A stretch of 64,000 nucleotides of DNA from Globodera rostochiensis (Eukaryota > Nematoda > Chromadorea > Rhabditida > Heteroderidae): assembly GCA_018350325.1 (NCBI GenBank), contig JAEVLN010000016.1, forward strand, positions 796,193 to 860,192. The letters run 5' to 3'. Under the pieces are notes generated by a model that was given only the letters and a program-made list of their open reading frames with translations, had not been told where the DNA came from and searched no databases. Every line of letters begins with the position of its first letter. The first letter of the stretch is position 1. Shown one piece after another: positions 11,185 to 22,542 of the stretch. The position numbers and the translations under genes are program-made.

Positions 11185-11282
11185 TTACCGTCCCGGCCAC
11201 TACCGTCCCGGCCACTACCGTCCCGGCCACTACCGTCCCGGGCCACTACCGTCCCGGGCCACTACCGTCCCGGCCACTACGA
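11185..11282. repeat. 15/16-bp tandem repeat TACCGTCCCGGCCAC
   Basis: About six copies, two of them with an extra G. The left flank of element H (ATTACCGTC at 10091) also matches the unit. Confidence 0.85.
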
Positions 11283-12114
11283 AACCTAACGTTGGCAAAA
11301 CGTAAGTTGGCAAAATATACAGTTGGCAAAACGTAACGTTGGCAAAACGTAATACTTTTGCTGAGTTGGCAAATGAACCACGAAACCCGGACGTGAACAA
11401 TTTAAATCAGGGTAAAAAAATGAACTGAGTAAATGTATTACTGATAAATTTAAGTTGGGCCAAGATATGAATTTCCGCTTGTTAAGCGGCAAAAATATCC
11501 ATGGGGACTCTGGAATGTGCGTGGACGGGTGAAGAAGCCTTGCCAAGAAGTCAAGCCTCGATGGAAGCAACCCATTTGGCAAATTCAGGTTAAAAGTTTA
11601 AGCAAATTTTGATTAAAAAATGCATTTAAAACCCAAAAAAATAGAGCCCGTTATTTTGAAAAATTCTGGACCCAAGTCCAGGACGGGCTCTAAAAAAGCC
11701 ACAGATGTTTAACTTGAGGCCTTTTCTCTTGCATTACAGCGTCTTGAACCAAACCTCCTGGACTTCCCGGTGGCAGAAGAAGCTAGGAATGATACACACG
11801 GACGATCAGAATGAAAACGATGCGGAGAATTTTTCTTGAAGTTCTCATTCCACTTTTAGCGATCACGATTATTGGCCCTCATTCCTCCAAGATCAGGAGA
11901 TTTTTTGTTTATTAATTATTATTCGATTCCACCAGCCTTTTCGAATTAATTTTCCATTCCACTTTAATCGCAAAGTTTAAAGTCAAATAAATGAAGCCAT
12001 CAATTATTGGGAAATAAATTTTGGCTTTTTTAAAATTTGGAGGGATTCGAAACATTTTATGCTTAATGGGATTCGGACACTTTTTGATTTAATTGGCTTT
12101 GAAAAAGTTAGAAA
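11283..12114. other. Intergenic, with small inverted repeat
   Basis: 11283-11370 is an array of GTTGGCAAAACGTAA, the inverted form of the words at 9715-9800. 11644-11692 is a hairpin-like pair, AGAGCCCGT ... ACGGGCTCT. The rest is AT-rich with no supported gene. Confidence 0.45.
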
Positions 12115-12930
12115 AAAATTTTAGCTTTTTAAAAAATTTGGGGGGATTCGGACCATTTTTGGCTTGGGGGGATTCGGACCATTTTTGGCTTGGGGGGGAT
12201 TCGACCATTTTTGGCTTGGGGGGATTCGGACGGGGGGAATTCGGACCATTTTTGGCTTGGGGGGATTCGGACCATTTTTGGCTTTGGGGGATTCGGACCA
12301 TTTTTGGCTTTGGGGGATTCGGACGGGGGGATTCGGACCATTTTTGGCTTGGGGGGGATTCGGACCATTTTTGGCTTTGGGGGATTCGGACGGGGGGAAT
12401 TCGGACCATTTTTGGCTTGGGTGGGAATCGGACGGGTGGGATTCGGACCATTTTTGGCTTGGGGGGATTCGGACGGGGGGAATTCGGACCATTTTTGGCT
12501 TGGGGGGATAAGGACCATTTTTGGCTTTGGGGGATTCGGACGGGGGGATTCGGACCATTTTTGACTTGGGGGGGATTCGGACCATTTTTGGCTTTGGGGG
12601 ATTCGGACGGGGGGATTCGGACCATTTTTGGCTTTGGGGGATTCGGACGGGGGGATTCGGACCATTTTTGGCTTGGGGGGGATTCGGACCATTTTTGGCT
12701 TGGGGGGGATTCGGACCATTTTTGGCTTTGGGGGATTCGGACGGGGGGATTCGGACCATTTTTGGCTTTGGGGGATTCGGACGGGGGGATTCGGACCATT
12801 TTTGGCTTGGGGGGGATTCGGACCATTTTTGGCTTGGGTGGGAATCGGACGGGTGGGATTCGGACCATTTTTGGCTTGGGGGGGATTCGGACCGGGTGGG
12901 ATTCGGACGGGGGGGATTCGGACCGGAAGC
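12115..12930. repeat. Tandem array of GGATTCGGACCATTTTTGGCTTGGGG
   Basis: About 800 bp of a unit of roughly 25 bp, interrupted by short ATTCGGACGGGGGG units. It is open in all six frames because the unit holds no stop codon on either strand. I do not call a protein here. Confidence 0.9.
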
Positions 12931-13424
12931 GGTTTTCTCGCCAGCTTCCGAATGGCTTGGAGATTCACAATTTCCTGAAATTGCATTTAGCGAGTCAAAA
13001 AAAATTCCCATGACTTTGATTCTCCTCATCAGAGATGGGAGTTGGTTGTGCCTGAATTTGATGCCATTCCATTATGCATTTTCCCAACAAAGGAAGTGGC
13101 CGGCGGTCGTGTATTAATGGCTTCCGCAGCATTTTCTTCTCAGAATTACATCCTCCAAGAATTTTTGGTTTTTCCTTAACCCATTTATATTATTATCGAC
13201 CAATCTTCGTCAATCAATCCAATCAATGAAATATTGAGAATATCAGAAAGCAAAACAATTAGCTTGTTGGAAAATCGTCGCTCGCCTTGTCCTTACGCCA
13301 GCAGTGAAGAATATGTGAATGATGATTTAGGGCTGGGATTTATGTTTTTGCATATTTTTATGCTTATAGTAGTAGCCTTTTTGCGTTGGGTTTGCGTTTT
13401 TTGGACAATTTGAACAACTCCTCC

Positions 13425-13660
13425 GTCCATTCACTTACCGTACCCCGTTTCCTCCCTGCACATTCAACTCCTTCACCCATTCACTACCGTACTACATTTC
13501 CAAACTCCTTCATCCATCTACTTACCGTACTCCATTTCCCAACTCCTTCGTCCATTCACTTACCGTACTCCATTTCCCAACTCCTTCGTCCATTCACTTA
13601 CCGTAAGCCATTTCTTCCCTGCACATCCAACTCCTTCGTCCATTCACTTACCGTATATTC
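13425..13660. repeat. Tandem repeat CTCCTTCGTCCATTCACTTACCGTA
   Basis: Five to six imperfect copies, about 37-47 bp apart, just upstream of the GPCR start. The 12931-13424 stretch before it shows no gene. Confidence 0.8.
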
Positions 13661-13693
13661 TCCTTTTAGAGATGAACATCTCCGCGCAAAGCA

Positions 13694-16600
13694 GTGGCTC
13701 TTCTGTTGCTGCTGCAGTTTGCCCGCCACTCAGCTGGTCCTCGCCGCCCAGCTCCCTCTCATTTCTCCTCTCATCGCAAATGGATGGGATGGTTGGTTTG
13801 TTTGCATTTGCTGTTTGTTTTATTAATGCGTCAGCAGGTCGATCAGTTATTGGAGATCGGAGGGAATCGAACTTTCATGGCTGAGGTACGACAAAATAAA
13901 CAGTTTTTTGCTGAACTCTTTGCCCAGCCCCAGTCTGAGCCCGACCCGGACGCCCTCATTCACACACTGCGCCCCTTCTGTGCTCAGAACTATGTGTCCG
14001 ATTTCGCCAAATTGCTTGCAGAATCTTTGGCCAAAAGACCGTTGAGATTTTTGAAAATTAAAATGCGCTTTGGTTGAGCTGATTTGTGAGTCCTTTTTTG
14101 CATAGGACCCGTGGGGGTGAGTGGAGTCGTCTGCTCCTAACCTGCATTTTCTCTGCTGTTGGGCTTTTCGGCTTCATGGGCAATTTGTTGACTGTTCTCG
14201 TCAGTGCTAACCACAATACTTTCTTTTGTACTATAATTCCAACCATTAATCAGGTTATTTTCCGTACTCCGTCTCTCCATTCCCACACCAACTATTTCTT
14301 GGTGAGTACTGAAGGTTCTTTAGATCGGTGGAGGGCACTGACTGGTGAAAATAGGATCGGACGGGCTTTTTTGGTACTGAGTCGAATAGTTGATAATTAA
14401 CATCGGATGAGCATGCAAGCGGTAAATAACCAAGTTAGAAGATACTCCGGTGGCTGACAACCCCCGCGATACAAAAAAAAAGAGTGAAAACATCCGCCTG
14501 CAACAGCATTCACAAAAGCCCGGGCTTACTCACTGAGCGGCGGGTGGGGGGGGGGGGGGGGGTGGAGGAGAGGGGGATCAAGGACGTAGCCAGGAGGAGG
14601 GGGGGGGGGGGAGGGGGGAGGGGGGGGAATTCAAATTTCCCCGGCGGCACCTATCGGCACCGCCGGGCCGCTCCTGGCGCTCAGATGGGAATGCCATATG
14701 AGCGCCGCGCTCAGATGGATCAATTCCCCCCTCCAAATTTTTTCCTAGCCCTGGGGGGAATTGCTTGTGCTTTGTGGTATTACAGGATTTTATGTGCATT
14801 AGAATCAGGGATGCTCGTAACCGTCAAAAAAATAATGATAAGTAACGACCAAAAGTACCAAATAAGATTACTACATGGGGTTTTTATAATTAGAGTAAGA
14901 GACAGTTTTCACCTTTCTTCATTAAGGCAAGTTTAGCGGTTTCCGATCTGCTCCTCATTTTTGTCGGCGTCTCCTTCGACATATTCAGCCTTTGGAGACG
15001 CCATTTCAATGGATGGACGGCATTCAGTGGCTTTTGCGAGGCCACCAGTATGTGCGATAATGTTTACCTCCATTTCCCATTATTCGTCCACCCGCTTCAT
15101 CACAAGGCACTTCAATCAGTTGGTTCACATTCTGCTCCATTCTGACCATCGTTGGGTGGCTGGCGTTTTGCGATAACTCTTATTAGCTTATTCATATGCT
15201 TTTGTCCTCTTCAATAGGCTGACTGGTGAGCGGCTCGTCGCCATTTGTTACCCCTTCAGCTTAAGGCCATACTTCTACCACAGTTCAATGGTAATGTATG
15301 TTTATTCCAAGTCCAATTCTTGTGTCAGATTTGGCTGGTCGGTGTGCTGTGGGTCATTTCCTTCTTCCCCTCACTGTACATCGGCCTTCAAGTTGCGTCA
15401 ATTTACTTTCGGAATACGTGTACCTCGCCGAATTGGACGCATTATATTCAATCGACTCAACTCTAAGCGGATCCGCTCGTTTTGGCGCGACCAGTTTGGC
15501 GCGATCAGTTCGGCGCGGTTTTTTCGGCGCCGTACCGTTTCGGCGCGGTCTCGTTTCGGCGCGGTCTCGTTTCGGCGCGGTCTCGTTTCGGCGCGGTCTC
15601 GTTTCGGCGCGGTCTCGTTTCGGCGCCGCTCGTTTCGGCGCGACCAGTTCGGCGCCCACACAAAAAATATTAGTTCGGCCTAAGCCTAATGAACCCCTAA
15701 ATGTCTAACTTTTCCTCAGTTATTCTACCCGGCTTTGGTGTTGGTTACTTAAAACAAAAAATCGTTCTTCCTTAATTTTCAAAAATTGCTCAAAACTGCG
15801 TTATGGACGCGTATCGATTATTTTTGTTTAATATTTGATATTTATTACTATTGTATTTTGACAAAAAGCTTGTTTGGATGTTTAAAAGATCAACTTAAGT
15901 CTTGATGGTGCATGCTAAAACATTAGGAAATAGAATTGAAGTAAATAATCTTAATTAAAATATTTTTTTCTTGAATATGATTCGTCTGCGCCAAAATAAA
16001 TTTTTTGTGTGGGCACCGAAAAAATCGCGCCGAACTGGTCGCGCCGAAACGACCCCGACCGACTCTAAGCCTAGCGCGCGAATCCGTAAAAATTTTTTAG
16101 TCGGAAACCATTTTGAAGCAAGTTATGAGCCCGGGATTGAAGTGTCTTTTTGAGTGGGGACTCAGTTGTCCACTGATTAAAAAATGGGAAAAATCACTCA
16201 CACATATAGGCTTTCAAAATTACGAATTTGTTGATAGAAAATAAAAATTGAGCATTTAAAACGGGTTTTGAACCGGTTTAAAATTTTGAAAATTAAGGAA
16301 AAACGAATTTTAAGTAACAAAAGCCGGCTTAAATAATGAAAGGCCGTGTAACGGCCCGCCAACAGCGAGCATGCGATGACGGAGCAAGTAGTGGGGCGAG
16401 ACGGAGGGCGGAGGAAGAAGTCTGACGAGCGCCACTGGGGGGCGAGCGCGCGGGGACCCGCGGAGCGGGCGCGCGCGAGACCCCCAGCCGGGTCACGCGC
16501 GGACTCCTTCCGGAGCCCGGAGTCTCGCCCCACCTACTGGCCGCCGTAGTCGAGTGTGCGGTATTCCACCTTACTGTCTAACTTTTACCCCTATCGGGCC

Positions 16601-18992
16601 TTGGTTTACTTAAAAGTCGTTTTTTACTTAATTTTCAATTTTCAACTGATCAAAAACCGCTTTAATTCCCAATTTTTATTGTCGGGATTTCCCGGTTTTT
16701 TCAGGTCCCGGTCGGGACTTTTTGAAAACTGAAAGTCCCGGTCCCGGTTTTTTGGTCCCGCCGGGACCGGGACTAAATTTACACCCCTAATGATGGCATC
16801 ATTGAGCGACAATTTCAATCTTTTTTTACAAGGGACTCCCAAAAAAAAATCGGTGTCTTATTTGTTAGTGGTTTGTCTTCCGTCAAGTCAAATTTTTGTG
16901 TCGGGACTCCGCTTGAGTACAAACATTTATTTACCCTTTTTCCTCTACTCACATAATTTTCTTCCCCTAATAATAAAAATATTTTAATAATTTTTAAATA
17001 TTTTTTAATTAAATTGCGAGCGAAAACAAGAATTTTTGAAATAAATTCATCACATCTTCCTGAATTTTTGCTTCAATTTTCTTAACAAATATCATTAAAA
17101 TGTTCAAAAAATTTCTCCGGCGGGGACATCCTCCACTCTTACGTAACCAGTTTTTCCCCGAAATTCCGAAGCAAAATGCTTAATTTTGCTAAAATTTTGA
17201 TTAACTTTCTTAACAAAGGGCGGCGCCTATCCCGACCCCCACCACCTAAAAGGCAGAATCTCAAAAAAATAATATGATAAAATTGAAGTTAAAGACAGGA
17301 AGATATTTTTGAACAACAAAAAAATTTTTTGTTTTACCATTGAACACAAAAAAAATTTCCCGTGAAAAGTCCCGGTTGAAAATCTTGGTCCCGGTCCCGG
17401 TTTTTCCCAAAAGTCCCTGTCCCGTCCAACCCTACTTCAAAGTGGTTTCCGACTAAAATTTTTTACTGATTCGTGCGCTAGGCTTAGCTTGGTTCGATTG
17501 ATATATATAATTCGTCCAATTTGCCGAGGTACACGTATTCCGGAATTTGTTCCTTATTTTTAACTAATTTGATTAAAGTTCAAAACGGTTGTGCGGGACT
17601 TTTGTGGTAAGTCCTTGGTAATTTTGGCTATATTTTCTTGACATTCTTGTGTTATTGCTCACAGGACGGACGCACTCAAACATTTTCGGCAATTGTGACT
17701 TTGTCGGGTGGAACAGTCAGAATGGCCAGGATCACTATACTTTTGAGGTTTTGCCGAGCCGGAACCCGGCCCCTCTTGACCCGACAGTTGACCGGCCTTG
17801 TCCAATCCTAAACCGACAACATCTTTCCCGACTCACTTGAATTAAGGAGTTTTCTTCACGATGGGCCAAGGGCGGAGCCAGGAATTTTTTTCGGGTAGGG
17901 GGCGATCCAAACAGTCGATTCCTAGGGGTGTATTTTTTTGAAAATCAAAAAAGTCGATTCTTAGGGAGTGCATTTTTGTTAAGCAATTTTTCCGAAAAAA
18001 GTTGGATATCACTTTAAAATTTTCAAAAAAAATTTCATTTTCGAGGGCCCCCACGGCCCCCCGCCTGGCTCCGCCCCTGCGATGGGCAAGGCTGGGGGAT
18101 GTTGCGGAATTCAGACCTGGCAGTTGAATTTTCTAACATTTGAATTAATATTTTTTTAAATTCGTCCTTTTTGAAATGTCCAGGCACAGCTCCTCATCAC
18201 ATTTGTTTTCCCAGTGATCTTCAGTGAGTGATTGATTGAATGATCGCTTCACAACCTCTCAAATTCATTTCAGTCTTTTATTGTTACGTCAAAATTTTGC
18301 AAACACTGAACGAGGCCACTTCCAACTCTCACCAGCTGAACGCTGCGCAGACAAAGCATAGCGATGGACGCGCAAACAAGTGGCAAAGGTTGAATCATCA
18401 ACAGCAGCAAGTGCTGGTGGTTGAGGGGCCTAGACCTCGAGAGTCCATCCCGCCATCGCTCGCCGAAAATTGGGCTGAGCAGAGATTCGGCGGAGGACCG
18501 ACACGATCCAAAAATGCGTCGAGTTTGACGCCACGGCGAAAATTGACGCGCAATTCGTCCGGAAGGGGCTCCATCCGTAGTCAGCAGGCGCACAAAACTG
18601 TACTGAAGATGCTGGGTTGGTCACCCGAACACTCGCCCCACAATTTTCGTCCATTCGCAGTGACCATCACCATTCTGTTCTTCATATGTTATCTACCGTA
18701 CCACCTGGAGCGTCTGGTTGTCAAGTACGCGCAGGAGTACTGTGCTCGAGTCTGCGTTCTCCTTTACCCAATCACCGGCCTTCTGCAATACATCAGCGCC
18801 ACCCTAAACCCAATCATTTACAATGTTATGTCGCGCAGATTTCGACGTGAATTCCTTCGTATTTTCCACAAAATGTGTGGCCGGGAAATGACGGCGGATG
18901 AAGACAGATTTGGCGGTTGCCATTTCAATCAGAACAACGGCTGCGGACGGAAGACACCGTTGCAAATGACACCACTAAACCGATTGCTTTGA
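13694..18992 (+). CDS. Class A neuropeptide GPCR, neuromedin-U-receptor-like
   Basis: Seven-helix plasma-membrane receptor. Exons: 13694-14040 (extracellular N-terminus with NRT glycosylation site), 14106-14199 (TM1, GNLLTVL), 14254-14301 (RTPSLHSHTNYFL), 14927-15047 (TM2, LAVSDLLLIF), 15107-15164 and 15218-15290 (TM3, ending ALTGERLVAICYPF with an ER in place of DRY), 15329 to about 15450 (TM4, WLVGVLWVISFFPSLY; loop with Cys and NWT), a tentative 17579-17606, 17665-17747 (second Cys), 18184-18223 (TM5) and 18274-18992 (long third loop; TM6 ITILFFICYLPYH; TM7 ATLNPIIYNVMSRRF). Phases fit except around the end of the TM4 exon, which ends next to element B. The first exon could begin upstream of 13694. 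TM6/TM7 look most like neuromedin U/pyrokinin receptors; the ligand is inferred only. Introns hold a MITE, element B, GC-rich repeats and a second MITE. Confidence 0.85.
14575..14765. mobile_element. hAT-like MITE in GPCR intron 3
   Basis: Starts AAGGACGTAGCCAGGAGG with G runs and ends TTTTTTCCTAGCCCTGGGGG. Between are CGGCGGCACCTATCGGCACC and the CTGAGCGCCGCGCTCAG-type palindrome. It sits between the exons coding for loop 1 and TM2. Confidence 0.7.
15469..16061. mobile_element. Element B: TTCGGCGCG-array foldback-like element
   Basis: The left arm has two NTTTGGCGCGACCAG-type words and then about six tandem copies of GTTTCGGCGCGGTCTC. The right arm (16010-16061) is inverted: GCGCCGAACTGGTCGCGCC. 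The flanks share ACTCTAAGC (15460-15468 and 16062-16070), an 8-9 bp TSD. An inverted copy of the surrounding sequence at 17430-17545 lacks the element, serving as an empty site. No transposase. Confidence 0.85.
16317..16605 (+). repeat. GC-rich dispersed repeat R, copy 1
   Basis: Starts GAAAGGCCGTGTAACGGCCC, ends near GTCGAGTGTGCGGTATTCC and CCTTACTGTCTAACTTTT. It contains the inverted pair AGTAGTGGGGCGAGAC / GTCTCGCCCCACCTACT. It is far more GC-rich than its surroundings. Two other copies lie at 21655-21825 (internally deleted) and 23582-23845 (inverted). The class is unknown. Confidence 0.7.
16670..17425. mobile_element. Element(s) with CCCGGTCCCGG subterminal words
   Basis: At 16680-16780 repeated CCGGTCCCGG words end in GGGACTAAATTTACACCCCTA. 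At 17357-17425 the same words end in CCCGTCCAACCCTA. Ends near TAGGG(G/T)T look hAT-like. Whether this is one element or two ends of different elements is not clear, and no TSD was found. Confidence 0.45.
17430..17545. repeat. Inverted copy of the GPCR TM4-exon end and its flank
   Basis: Read on the minus strand, this segment matches 15408-15460 (the end of the TM4/loop exon) joined directly to 16062-16130. It is an inverted duplication that lacks element B. Identity is roughly 85-90% by eye. Confidence 0.75.
17867..18079. mobile_element. hAT MITE, 8-bp TSD CGATGGGC
   Basis: Ends CAAGGGCGGAGCCAGG and, inverted, CAGGGGCGGAGCCAGG. The direct duplication CGATGGGC lies at 17859-17866 and 18080-18087. 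It is 213 bp and contains CAATCGATT-type body words shared with the other poly-G MITEs. It is the best-bounded copy of this family here and types the family as hAT. It lies in the GPCR intron before the TM5 exon. Confidence 0.92.
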
Positions 18993-19822
18993 TCTTTTTG
19001 ATTAGGAATTGAATGCCAATTTCAATAACCCTCAAACATGAACATTCCAGTCCTGACAGCATAATCTTCTATAGTTTAATTGGGAAATGTAGGTGTAGAA
19101 CATGGCCAACCATTTTGGGCGATTAGGTCGTTCTTGATTATTTTCAAAGCTAACCTAACTATTTAAAGTTTAAACGCTTTGCCGCACGAAAATTATTGAT
19201 CTTAAAATTCGAATCAGCAGCAAAACAAGTCTTTTGAGTTTCGAACTTTCTTCTGAATTCTGCTTTCGGACACGCCCGAACCTTTTGTCGTTTTCCCCAC
19301 TACCGGCCATCTTGCACGATTTTCGCCTACCGGCCTGAGGTCAGATTCAGATTCTACGTCCCGGAACCCCCAGAAACATCATTTTCTTTAAAAAATTATA
19401 TTTTTCAAAAAGGGGGTGGGTACGAATTCGGAGAGGGGGGGGGGCTATGTCCTTGGGAACCGCCGATATTCTTGACCAAATCTACTGTTAATTGGGCCAA
19501 AAATTGCATTTTCCGAACCTTTCGTTTCGGGGTAAAGGAAGATCGTATGGTTCGCTTATGGTAGGTTTTTTTGTTTTTATTTCGAGTCAAGTCCTCCGAC
19601 TTCGCCCGTTCGATGACACAACGGGAAACTGCCCATGTGATTTTTTGAGCAAGGAGTGGGAGAACCGTGCAGCTGTTAAACCGGTGACGCCGATATTCTT
19701 TTCCGTTTGGCCTTTAGTTTTTATTTTCATCACTATCATAACAAAAAAACATTGTCCACAAATGGTAATTTCTTTCGACCTACTTAAACAACGATAAAGC
19801 AATTGCTAATCGTTCTAAATAT
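18993..19822. other. Region between GPCR stop and ATP synthase b stop (convergent genes)
   Basis: 3' flanks of two converging genes. A decayed palindrome-family arm (GTCAGATTCAGATTCTACGT) with a G run lies at 19340-19445. Short ORFs at 19405-19800 show no recognisable family. Confidence 0.5.
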
Positions 19823-22138
19823 CTATTTTGGCGCCAAAATGCGGAGTTGATCGATGCATTCGTCCAAATATTTGTCACGGATGCCACCCTCATTCGACTC
19901 AATTTGTTTTCGCACCTAAAGAAATGCGTCACTCGAACACTTAATAACAGCGACTCGATAGGAATAAACCATTTAATTCCCAAAATAAAACGTAATTTTG
20001 TTGTATAGTAATAACACCACACCCATTCAGTCTAATTTGATAGCGACTTACGCCTTCAGTGATCAGCTTGACCAGCATCTCCTTGGTAAAGCGCTCCTTG
20101 GTTGCTTGCACTTCCTGCAGGTAGTCCATTCGACGTTTCAATTCCTGCCAGGCATAGTCCACATTTTTGCGATAGGTCGCCTCGAGTTGAAGAGCCAAAT
20201 TCTCTTGGAAAATTACGGGAAAGTTCTCATGCACAGCTTTTAAGGAATCGGCTTGCTCCTTTGAGGTCTAAAAAACGTTTCGTAATTAACAAAACACTCT
20301 CACGAAAAATAGGAAATCGGTCAAAATGAAAGAGCTTTTAGTAGAATTATTTCCATGACGATCCCCGGGGATCCCGCGACAAGATGGGGATGCGTCCCTA
20401 CACCCGACCCTAAAACAGGCCACTCTTGTGTTCCCTCTCCCCGGATAACCTTGCGAAACTCGACGGCTTCCTTCAGCTCGTTATCAATGTATGCCTTCTT
20501 TTTCCCAATCATTTCACGAGTTCCCTTGTAGGCGTACTTTTCAATTTTATCTTAAAGTAAAACAAGACTCAAAGGTCGCGTCGCTTGACAGAAAACTAAA
20601 AATAATTATCTACCAGGTCGTTATAATAATAATACCAAAAAATTCACCAAGATGCGAAATTAAGGAATAAATAGTAAATTTGAAAAGGGGCGTATAAACT
20701 AGCAAAATTGTCAGTTACGTAATTGCCGCTATTTGGTAGCACAAGACCGGCTAAATCGAGGCCATTAACCGGGTATTTTCAACTAATTTTTGGGCGAGAT
20801 AAAGCAAAATTAACCGGTAAACCGGACGTTTAACGTATGTTTTAAGCTAACCGATATCCGCGTGTATCGGTTTTTAACCGGTTTTGTGCTACCCTAATTT
20901 CATGCTCCAACTCACAGCGAAAAGCCGTATGAAAGAAGAGATAAAGAACGACCCAGCCAAATACCAAGCAATAGAAATTTTCCTCCATGATAATGATTTC
21001 CTTATTAAGCAAGAAAGCCAGAAGTCCACCAAAAAACAGATAAGGACCTAAAACTCCAAATTAAAACAAAAATAGCCAAATAAACTACCAGATGTTCCAG
21101 TAACTTTTTCGATTTCTCGGCACCACGAATCCGGAATGGCCGCAAACCGAGTCTTCGGTGGATACTCAGCCTTTTCTGGGTAAGGAAAATTAACCTGAAA
21201 TAGGACAAATTATAAATATTCAAGGTTAGACAACAAATAATACCAAGTCACGTTCGGGGAATTCTTTAAAGTCTTTGGGAACTTTGGGTAACGGTTCGTA
21301 AAGATGATACTTTCCGATGTCGTCAAAGATTGAAGTCGGTCTGTGCGGTTCGCCTCTCAGTGGAATGCCTGAAATTCAGATATAACTCGCTTTAATTAGA
21401 TAAACCTTTAAAGCGAAGCACAATTTTCTGGAAGATGTTTGGATTGTCCAGCTCTTCAGGCTTGGCTAAAATAAAAAAACGGAGGTATTTCTACCTTATG
21501 TGGAAACTACCAATGGATTCCTCTCGGCGAGCTGAGTACGAATCCGCAAAATTTGCCGGAAACCACTAATTGATAATTTAAAGCGGTTTTGAACCGGTTT
21601 AAATTTTGAAAATTGAGGAAAAAGCAAATTTTAAGTAACAAAAGCCGGCTTAAATAATGAAAGGCCGTGTAACGACCCGCCAACAGCGAGCATGCGATGA
21701 CGGAGCAAGTAATGGGGCGAGACGGAGGGCGGAGGAAGATGGGCGCGCGCGGAACTTTCCGGAGCCCGGAGTCTCGCCCCACCTACTGGCCGCCGTAGTC
21801 GAGTGTACGGTGCTTTGGTCAACGCTTGCCCACCAAAACGGTTAACGGCTACACTTGTTATGCCAAATACATATTTTTTAGACAATTTTTTAGAGTAAAA
21901 AAATTTTACAAAATATTGACCAAATATCAAACTCGCCGTAAAATTTTTGTGGTTGCGGTTTCGTACTCAGCTCGTCAAAATTCCAAAACGGAATTTAAAC
22001 TCTAAAAAACGAAAACAAACCTCCTTTCGCTTTCTCTACGGCCGATTGTGTGTGAACCTGCAGGGCCTGTCGACTTCCATAAAAACAAACAATTCGTGCG
22101 TAATTGCATTTTGCTAAGACGAACTGCTTCGAAAGCAT
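19823..22138 (-). CDS. asb: Mitochondrial F1Fo-ATP synthase subunit b
   Basis: Subunit b is the peripheral-stalk protein that ties F1 to the membrane a/c sector in the inner mitochondrial membrane. Nine exons: 22021-22138, 21511-21531, 21406-21465, 21244-21368, 21089-21194, 20916-21047, 20450-20550, 20052-20267 and 19823-19915. All phases join, giving 323 residues plus TAG, close to the family length. The N-terminus is a basic presequence (MLSKQFVLAKCNYARIV). PYLFFGGLLAFLLNKEI is the conserved hairpin membrane segment. Then come the helical stalk (KIEKYAYKGTREMIGKKKAY; LEATYRKNVDYAWQELKRRM) and the C-terminus RKQIESNEGGIRDKYLDECI. The start is the ATG right behind the acceptor TTTCACAG. Exon 2 is only 21 nt and its acceptor lies in the end of a repeat. 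Introns hold a small MITE and a GC-rich R copy. C. elegans has two homologues, asb-1 and asb-2. Confidence 0.97.
20735..20893. mobile_element. Small MITE with GGTAGCACAA ends in the ATP synthase b intron 6
   Basis: Left end GGTAGCACAAGACCGG, right end inverted GGTAGCACAAAACCGG. The interior is rich in ACCGG/CCGGT words, 159 bp in all. The flanks CTATTT and CTAATTT suggest an imperfect 7-8 bp TSD. hAT-like by inference. Confidence 0.7.
21532..21985. mobile_element. Inverted-repeat insert carrying GC-rich repeat R copy 2, at an exon edge
   Basis: The ends are CGAGCTGAGTACGAATCCGC and, inverted, CGAGCTGAGTACGAAACCGC. Inside is the second R copy (about 21655-21825), which lacks the middle GCGCGCG-rich part of copy 1. 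The left end coincides with the acceptor of exon 2 of ATP synthase b (AG at 21532-21533). No target duplication was seen. Confidence 0.6.
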
Positions 22139-22150
22139 ACTTTCAGGCAC

Positions 22151-22160
22151 CTGTGAAACT
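22151..22160 (-). promoter_or_regulatory. Probable spliced-leader trans-splice acceptor of the ATP synthase b gene
   Basis: On the minus strand AGTTTCACAG is followed 12 nt later by the start ATG at 22138, with no in-frame upstream exon needed. This is the usual layout of a nematode SL acceptor. The alternative is a plain 5'-UTR intron. Confidence 0.6.
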
Positions 22161-22542
22161 GACAAATTGATAGAATCAATTGTAATATTTTTCAATTTTG
22201 GTCATGTTCGTGTTGCAGCCCGTTAACACCTATCCTTATAAACGATCAACTCTAAGCCTAACAAACGAATCTGCAAAAATTTTGCGCGGGCTCAACTATG
22301 AAGAAAATAGCCCGGTAATTATTTAGATGGTTCCCCCCCTGTTTGAAAAAAAATTAGTGTTCAATATCGAGATAAACTAGTTTCTATAGGTTTTTCCGGT
22401 CGTAGAATCCGAATCCGGCCTCCGTTTCGACCAATTCCGAAGCCCGGACCTGAATTCGAACTTTTTTTGAAAATGCCATTTTGGAATTTCTACCTTATAT
22501 GGGTCTGGAACGAAACCGAGCAATTCATATACTAATCCACTC

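Noticed and set aside
12089..13117. ORFs of 200-300 codons on both strands (GFGPFLAW... and NPPKPKMVRIPP...)
   Set aside because: Six-frame open tandem repeat, no start context or splice support.
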